Assembly (NCBI GenBank): GCA_014885115.2
Contig: WKLE02002498.1
Span: forward strand, 1 to 23,268
Length of the DNA stretch: 23,268 nt
Origin: Asterionellopsis glacialis
Lineage: Eukaryota > Bacillariophyta > Plagiogrammaphyceae > Rhaphoneidales > Asterionellopsidaceae
Reading direction: 5' to 3'
Both the position numbers and the translations under genes were made by a program. The number at the start of each line of letters is the position of its first letter. The stretch's first letter is position 1. Shown piece by piece: positions 21,193 to 23,268 of this stretch. The notes beneath the pieces are model-generated. The model searched no databases. It worked only from the letters and a program-made list of their open reading frames with translations, and was not told the DNA's origin.

Positions 21193-22416
21193 TTACACAG
21201 AGACAGAGCACTCAAACAATGATGGATCGAAGTAGTGAAACTCAAAATCTCTCCACAAATCGTTCCACTGAACTTTCTTCGCTTGCAGACCCATTTCGAG
21301 ACAGAACGTATCCCATAATTTCCTCTCCCATTCTGGTGCACCGCCTGCTCCGATGTAGTTTGGGAAAGGAGCTAGAAGCTGCGGCACTAGAAGAGATGTA
21401 GAGGCTGAGATTCCGGATGCAATAATGAAAGATTGAACGTCGATTTGTGTCTGATCTCCTTCTCCTTTCTTAGCAAGCCTAAAGCCTGCCCTACTGGGGA
21501 GCAAAGTATAGTCTACGGTATGACCAATTATCTCGTGATAGCCTGTAACGGTGAAAATAATTGTAGTCAGCAGATCCAACATGCAATCGGAATCGCTGTC
21601 ATAAGCTGGTAAGGTGTATTCTTGGCCCTCCGACGCTTTCCTCATCGCATTGTAGAAGTCTTTGGCCTACTGGTCTTTGGCTTCGTCACCAGCTGCCTCA
21701 AGCCAGTGCTTGACGAACTTCTTGGCAATCTCATAATACTCTCGACCTTCAGTGAGATATGGAAATTTGCCTTCTTCAGCAAGCTTCTCAATGGCAGGAC
21801 ATGCTTTTCGATCGGGGAAAGGCTTGTAGGCGATGGATCCGGTGAATGCAATGTCGAAAGCATCTTGCATTGCTTTAAACGTAAAGGGCGTTGCTCGGTG
21901 GATAGTACTTTCTTCTGGAACAAGCAATGCAAAAGCATTTGCATTGACAAACACAGAGCCCCAGCAGAAGATGGACAAAAGACGTCTGATAGGGTGCTCT
22001 GGGTGCAACTGGAGAACCGTCTGACGTGATGCATCGTTCGCCACTGTCAAGTGCGTCCACGATAAATGCTCACGGAGGGTACAGATACCGACTGCCGTCA
22101 CCTTGGCTTGCATCTTGGCTGCCTCCCAGCCTTCATCCCCTGGGTGGAATAAGGTTTCCTCCGCATAATCATAGATAGCCGTGGGTTTCTGATCTTCATC
22201 GAAGTGAACGCGGGCTCCCCAACCCTTGAAGCGATCATCACGCACTTCAAGGCTTTGGTAAGGCAAATCGACAACGAAAGGTCCCCATTCGGTATCCCTA
22301 TCATTGGCTTCTTCCTGTCTAACAAGTAGAGTGGCTATGCACCTTGAATGCCAATGCCATGCTTGGTATTGACCCAGTGGGTTGTGGTAAGACATTCGTT
22401 GGGGCGTGTTTTTCAT
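21193..22416 (-). pseudogene. Compact lipoxygenase-like gene with an in-frame TAG
   Basis: One frame runs from upstream of 22416 to 21193, broken only by TAG at 21669-21667. Without it the product would be about 400 residues from the Met at 22395. Lipoxygenase features: EHLSWTH gives the paired iron-ligand His (HxxxxH), followed by LHPEHPIRRLL as in the family, then VNANAFALLVPEES. After the TAG come GYHEIIGHTVDY (third His region) and the C-terminus SVSV. Spacing fits: about 172 residues between the second and third ligand His and 285 from the second to the end, close to animal enzymes. The start is uncertain; Met at 22416 or 22395 are candidates and the 5' end overlaps the opposite gene. 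The usual N-terminal half is missing, as in bacterial mini-lipoxygenases. Lipoxygenases oxygenate polyunsaturated fatty acids; here activity would need readthrough, or the TAG is an error. Confidence 0.72.
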
Positions 22417-23141
22417 TTCTTTTATCCCAATGATTTTGCCCTTCCTCTTACACAAATTCCCTTTTCCTTTTTTAGCCTTTAAAGCCGTACTGGGACATGC
22501 GGGAGGGAAAAAAATTAAAGAAGAGTTTGAAGAGGAGGTGGGTTCCCTTGACCCTGTGACTTTAGGTACGTTGAGACTAACACGTGTTGTATTCAGCAGT
22601 CGAGCTGGTGTGTGGACATGAAAACTCAATTCATGTGAGAAAAGCATAACGTTGGCATTTAAAACAGCACAATATTATTACTACTTTTTCAGAATCTTAC
22701 TCCAATCTTTGAATCATCTTATTTTATTCACTACTACTTAAAGCTCTGAGAGTATTCAAGAGGTACAAGGGAGATAAAATTCAAGACAAGATCGAAAGCA
22801 GAATTGATGAAATTCAGGGACGCATCGAAGGACGAATCGAAGATCGATTGGACAGCTTAAGGGATAGAGTTAAGCAATCCAAACTAGGGCGAAAGGCTGA
22901 CACTGTACTGGACTTAGACGGAAGACATGAAAGGTCCAGAGAAACGCGAAAGTTTCTTTTGAGTGTTGCCAGAGATCCTACAACATTCGTAGTGGCAACT
23001 ATCGCACCGGGAGTCATCATGTCTCTAAATATTGAGCCACCAAAGGATGACGCCCTCAAAACAGAAGAAGTTACTGCGGGCTGGGAGAAGAAAAATGGAC
23101 GATGGCCCAAAGAAATCTGCATGGAAAATTTCACGGTGTAA
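22359..23141 (+). CDS. Small coiled-coil protein, three exons, unknown function
   Basis: Proposed exons are 22359-22386, 22476-22565 and 22744-23141. The introns are GTAAGA to CCTTTTTTAG (89 bases) and GTACGT to CTTAAAG (178 bases), and all three phases agree, giving 171 residues. The last exon is the firm part: about 130 codons open, no ATG near its start, so it must be spliced to something upstream. It encodes a charged amphipathic stretch (DKIQDKIESRIDEIQGRIEG and on to RDRVKQ) that should form a coiled coil, then a hydrophobic FVVATIAPGVIM segment and the end WPKEICMENFTV. No family is recognised. The first exon is tiny and overlaps the lipoxygenase 5' end on the other strand, so it is the least certain. 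Confidence 0.55.
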
Positions 23142-23268
23142 CAAAATCCTTTTGTTAGATGGACATGCATAATGGCAAGGTATTTTAAGACCTAACTTAA
23201 AAGTAAAGCATTCATTCTAAGAACATGTCGTTGATTCAATTACACGTAAACGATAGTTTTTATGAAGT

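Noticed and set aside
21620..21669. An intron that would remove the lipoxygenase TAG
   Set aside because: The candidates are only 23 or 48 bases long, with weak donors and no pyrimidine tract.
22359..22430. Walker A-like motif (DPVGCGKT) on the plus strand
   Set aside because: It appears only if the GTAAGA donor at 22387 is read through. No other nucleotide-binding motif follows and the frame stops within 24 codons, so it is probably chance.
22417..22647. Extension of the lipoxygenase frame by about 77 codons to the Met at 22647
   Set aside because: The extra residues look like antisense of the plus-strand gene (Lys/Ser/Thr-rich, no lipoxygenase features), and the opposite strand has a strong acceptor and donor here.

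Overview
This window looks like nuclear DNA of a microalga, most likely a diatom or close stramenopile relative. The genes are small, with one or a few short GT-AG introns (about 85-180 bases). Coding DNA is moderately AT-rich. The protein set fits: a lipoxygenase-like enzyme, an Mpv17/PMP22 protein with an algal plastid-style leader, a purple acid phosphatase with an N-terminal anchor and a TLC-domain membrane protein. All family calls come from motifs read by eye, with no database search behind them.

Layout. Bases 1-7416 hold no gene I can support. The tract is AT-rich and almost free of CpG: I count four CpG dinucleotides by hand, then normal CpG use begins abruptly. Bases 7417-8355 are the upstream region of the first gene and carry a cluster of palindromic TACCAGGTACCTGGTA-type repeats. 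From 8356 to 16108 come four genes: a small Lys/Glu-rich repeat protein (+), a METTL/Methyltransf_16 methyltransferase (-) with a decayed copy of its 3' end next to it, an Mpv17 family protein (+, one intron), and a purple acid phosphatase (-, one intron). The same TACC/GGTA repeats recur between the methyltransferase and Mpv17 genes, and upstream of the phosphatase. Bases 16500-17550 and 20640-21190 hold two direct copies of a roughly 330-base noncoding repeat plus a partial third copy. Between them lie a cysteine-rich membrane protein gene (+), apparently frameshifted in an A run, and a TLC-domain gene (-, one intron, dilysine ER-retrieval tail). The right end has a compact lipoxygenase-like gene (-) whose reading frame is cut by one in-frame TAG, and head-to-head with it a three-exon coiled-coil gene (+).

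How they fit together. Nothing suggests an operon or one pathway. Several products are probably membrane-linked or lipid-linked (Mpv17, TLC, lipoxygenase, anchored phosphatase), but that is coincidence until shown otherwise. The most notable signals are the CpG desert with its sharp edge, the interrupted mini-lipoxygenase, and the palindromic repeat clusters that sit only upstream of gene starts.
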